Both the position numbers and the translations under genes were made by a program. This document shows, piece after piece, positions 6,085 through 7,878 of a stretch of DNA of 7,878 bases. This stretch comes from Euryarchaeota archaeon UBA175. Lineage in GTDB: Archaea; Thermoplasmatota; Poseidoniia; Poseidoniales; Thalassarchaeaceae. The notes below the pieces were generated by a model. It saw only the letters and a program-made list of their open reading frames with translations. It did no database searches and was not told the DNA's origin. The stretch spans positions 8,417 to 16,294 of the forward strand of contig DAFD01000026.1 in the NCBI GenBank assembly GCA_002497895.1, written 5' to 3'. Every line of letters begins with the position of its first letter. Positions within the stretch are counted from its first letter, which is position 1.

Positions 6085-7878
6085 GCGCTCACCCCCCAGA
6101 TTAGAGCGAATATGGTCAGCGCACCGACGGTCGCCATGAGGATGTAGTCGCGTGCGCTACCGGTCGTAATTCGGCGGATTTGGACTGAACCAAGCACCGA
6201 GTTGGATTCGATTTGCTTAATCACGCCGTCGACGATATTCTTGTCAAACCAAGCGGCGAAGTCGGCGAAAGGAACGATTGTTCGTGCGAGTACCCCCTCG
6301 TATAGGTCGTCGAAGTAGAGGCGGTTTTGCAAAGCCTCAGCCAATTGTGAATTAGCGAGTTCATCGACATTCTGACTACCGAACTTACCTGAAAGACTGG
6401 TCAACCAATGTACGAGTGGGATGGCGCTCTCACCCTCGCGAAGTGCGCCGCCATAAATTCGAGCGGCCATTATAGGCCCGAGAATGAATGAGAGTGCGAT
6501 GGTTGCCCAACCAACGAAACGAAGTTGCATATCCTCGGGGAGGAATGCATGCTCTAACTCGTAGATTACCTGGTCGAGGAACGTGGACTTGTGAATCGAC
6601 AGGTGGTCGGACTCACCCGCGAGCCAGTCAACCATTCCGTAGAGGGCGAGTCCGAAGCCACCCAGAGCCGTTATGATCGAGAGGAGAACGAGAGGTGTCT
6701 TGATCCAAGGAGTAGCCTCGTGGACGTGGTCAACGAGCTCGTTCTTCGGTTCGCCAGCGAAGGTCATGAACCACATACGCGACATGTAGAAGCCGGTCAT
6801 TCCAGCGGTTGCAAGAATCAGTAGAGCTGGACCGAGTAGAGCGTCAGCACCATGGAAGTAAGCGTACCAAGTCTTGCCGACGATGATTTCCTTCGACCAG
6901 AATCCGCCGATGAGCGGAATGCCGATGATTGACATCGAACCGAACATCATCGCCGTTGCGGTAATCGGCAACTTGCTGGCCAAGCCACCCATATTGCGCA
7001 TATCCTGCGGGTCGAAGTCGTGGTCTGAGTGATCACCCTCTTCAGAGATGTGATCGTGGGCGTGGTGGACTTCGTGAATCACCGAGCCACTCGCCATGAA
7101 GAGCATGCCCTTTGCCATAGCGTGATTGAACAGATGGAATAATGCACCACCAAAGACGAGTGCGCCAGCATGGTGATTACCGGTATTGAAGAACCACAGA
7201 GCTGCTCCTAGTCCAGTGAAAATGTAAGCTAATTGACTCATCGTCGAATAAGCGAGAACCTTCTTGATATCGTTCTGAACGAAGGCAATTGCCGCAGCCA
7301 TGAAGGCGGTAATTCCACCAATCCAAGCGACGATGAGCCCGAGGTCCTCCATCCCGGCAACACCGTGATGACTGACGTCGACGAATGGTACCATACGTGC
7401 GACTAGATAGAGACCAGCGTTGACCATGGTCGCGGCGTGAATGAGAGCTGATACAGGGGTCGGGCCCTCCATAGCATCGGGCAACCACACGTGCAGTGGG
7501 AATTGGGCCGACTTTCCGACCGCGCCAATGAAGAGCATCAGAAGCGCAGTCTGTAGCATTGCAGAGTCGACCATCGCGCCACCAACTCCAGTCGATGGGT
7601 CGTCGAAGACGACAGCGAAGTCGAGAGAACCGTAGATATCGTACAGCATCAGCAGTCCAATCATCAGGAAAACATCGCCTACACGCGTAGTCAGGAAAGC
7701 CTTCTTGGCGGCGTAGGCGGCACTTTCCTTCCAGTAGTAGAAGCCGATGAGGAGGTATGAGCAAAGTCCCATTATTTCCCAGAAGATGAACAGCCAGAGG
7801 AAGTTGTCAGCGAGAACCATTCCAAACATTCCCATCGAGAAGAGAACGAATTCAGCGAAGAATCGGTGGTTTGAGTTG
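6081..7878 (-). CDS. nuoL: NADH-quinone oxidoreductase subunit L (NuoL), 5'-truncated by window edge
   Basis: This is the distal proton-pumping membrane subunit of respiratory complex I, related to Mrp-type Na+/H+ antiporters. The frame stays open to the window edge, so Met at 7835 is not the start: the codons before it read HRFFAEFVLFS, a normal internal NuoL segment. By comparison with E. coli NuoL about 110 N-terminal residues are missing. Of the 598 visible residues, the family motifs are FWEIMGLCSYLLIGFYYW (Glu34, the TM5 glutamate), GKSAQFPLHVWLPDAMEGPT (Lys122), KKVLAYSTMSQ (205-215), HLFNHAMAKG (His248, His252, Lys256) and GFWSKE (Lys329). The C-terminus (about 500-598) fits the lateral amphipathic helix plus final TM helix, with the closing TGSARDYILMATVG segment. 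A His/Asp-rich loop at 268-290 is longer than in E. coli. The TGA stop overlaps the nuoM start. Identification is secure. Confidence 0.97.
   Translation of the reverse strand, partial: NSNHRFFAEFVLFSMGMFGMVLADNFLWLFIFWEIMGLCSYLLIGFYYWKESAAYAAKKAFLTTRVGDVFLMIGLLMLYDIYGSLDFAVVFDDPSTGVGGAMVDSAMLQTALLMLFIGAVGKSAQFPLHVWLPDAMEGPTPVSALIHAATMVNAGLYLVARMVPFVDVSHHGVAGMEDLGLIVAWIGGITAFMAAAIAFVQNDIKKVLAYSTMSQLAYIFTGLGAALWFFNTGNHHAGALVFGGALFHLFNHAMAKGMLFMASGSVIHEVHHAHDHISEEGDHSDHDFDPQDMRNMGGLASKLPITATAMMFGSMSIIGIPLIGGFWSKEIIVGKTWYAYFHGADALLGPALLILATAGMTGFYMSRMWFMTFAGEPKNELVDHVHEATPWIKTPLVLLSIITALGGFGLALYGMVDWLAGESDHLSIHKSTFLDQVIYELEHAFLPEDMQLRFVGWATIALSFILGPIMAARIYGGALREGESAIPLVHWLTSLSGKFGSQNVDELANSQLAEALQNRLYFDDLYEGVLARTIVPFADFAAWFDKNIVDGVIKQIESNSVLGSVQIRRITTGSARDYILMATVGALTIFALIWGVSA
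6089..6097 (-). promoter_or_regulatory. Ribosome-binding site fixing the TTG start of nuoM
   Basis: On the minus strand GGGGGGTGA, containing the GGTGA core complementary to the 16S rRNA 3' end, ends four bases before the TTG at 6084. The site lies inside the last codons of nuoL (Trp-Gly-Val-Ser). It is the main reason for accepting a TTG start rather than the next Met 31 codons downstream. Confidence 0.7.

Noticed and set aside
7177..7764. 195-codon minus-strand open frame within nuoL in another frame
   Set aside because: It is Arg-, Cys- and Ser-rich with no family resemblance and fully inside the well-conserved NuoL frame. It is a shadow.
6081..7835. Met at 7835 as the start of nuoL
   Set aside because: The frame continues upstream to the window edge with typical internal NuoL residues (HRFFAEF), and the N-terminal third of the antiporter fold is missing, so the gene is truncated by the window.
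1..7878. Mobile element, CRISPR array or defence system
   Set aside because: No terminal inverted repeats, transposase or integrase motifs, regularly spaced repeats or known defence domains were seen. The window is mostly conserved core genes.

Overview
The window most likely comes from an archaeon. The translation and ribosome-maturation genes are of archaeal/eukaryotic type (aIF1A, a RIO1 kinase and a Dim2/Pno1-like KH protein). They sit next to a bacterial-like nuoL-nuoM-nuoN block of respiratory complex I. That mixture, together with intermediate G+C and bacterial-style Nuo sequences, points to an aerobic member of Thermoplasmatota, with Marine Group II (Poseidoniales) as the best guess. 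The lineage is inferred from protein features only. No rRNA or other phylogenetic marker is present.

All well-supported genes lie on the minus strand, so transcription runs from high to low coordinates. From 7878 to 2798 are nuoL (5' end cut off by the window edge), nuoM and nuoN, the three antiporter-like proton-pumping membrane subunits of complex I. They are translationally coupled: the nuoL stop overlaps a TTG start of nuoM, and the nuoM stop overlaps the nuoN ATG. Each downstream start has a GGTGA-type Shine-Dalgarno match inside the previous coding sequence. After a 121-nt gap (2677-2797) holding a perfect 19-nt palindrome and smaller dyads, a second cluster runs from 2676 to 489. It consists of aIF1A with a long acidic tail, RIO1 kinase and the KH-domain protein, which together act on the small ribosomal subunit (initiation and late 16S rRNA/30S maturation).

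The last 488 bases (1-488) hold no gene I can recognise. Two antiparallel ORFs there share the same wobble positions, and the G+C is lower than in the genes. I treat this stretch as unassigned, with one doubtful hypothetical ORF.

I found no mobile element, CRISPR array, RNA gene or clearly new system. The points most worth following are the eIF1A-like acidic tail of aIF1A (encoded partly by a GAC repeat), the G-rich/hairpin overlap at the rio1-dim2 junction, a His/Asp-rich insertion in NuoL, a Trp-to-Ala change in a core NuoN motif, and the palindrome after nuoN.
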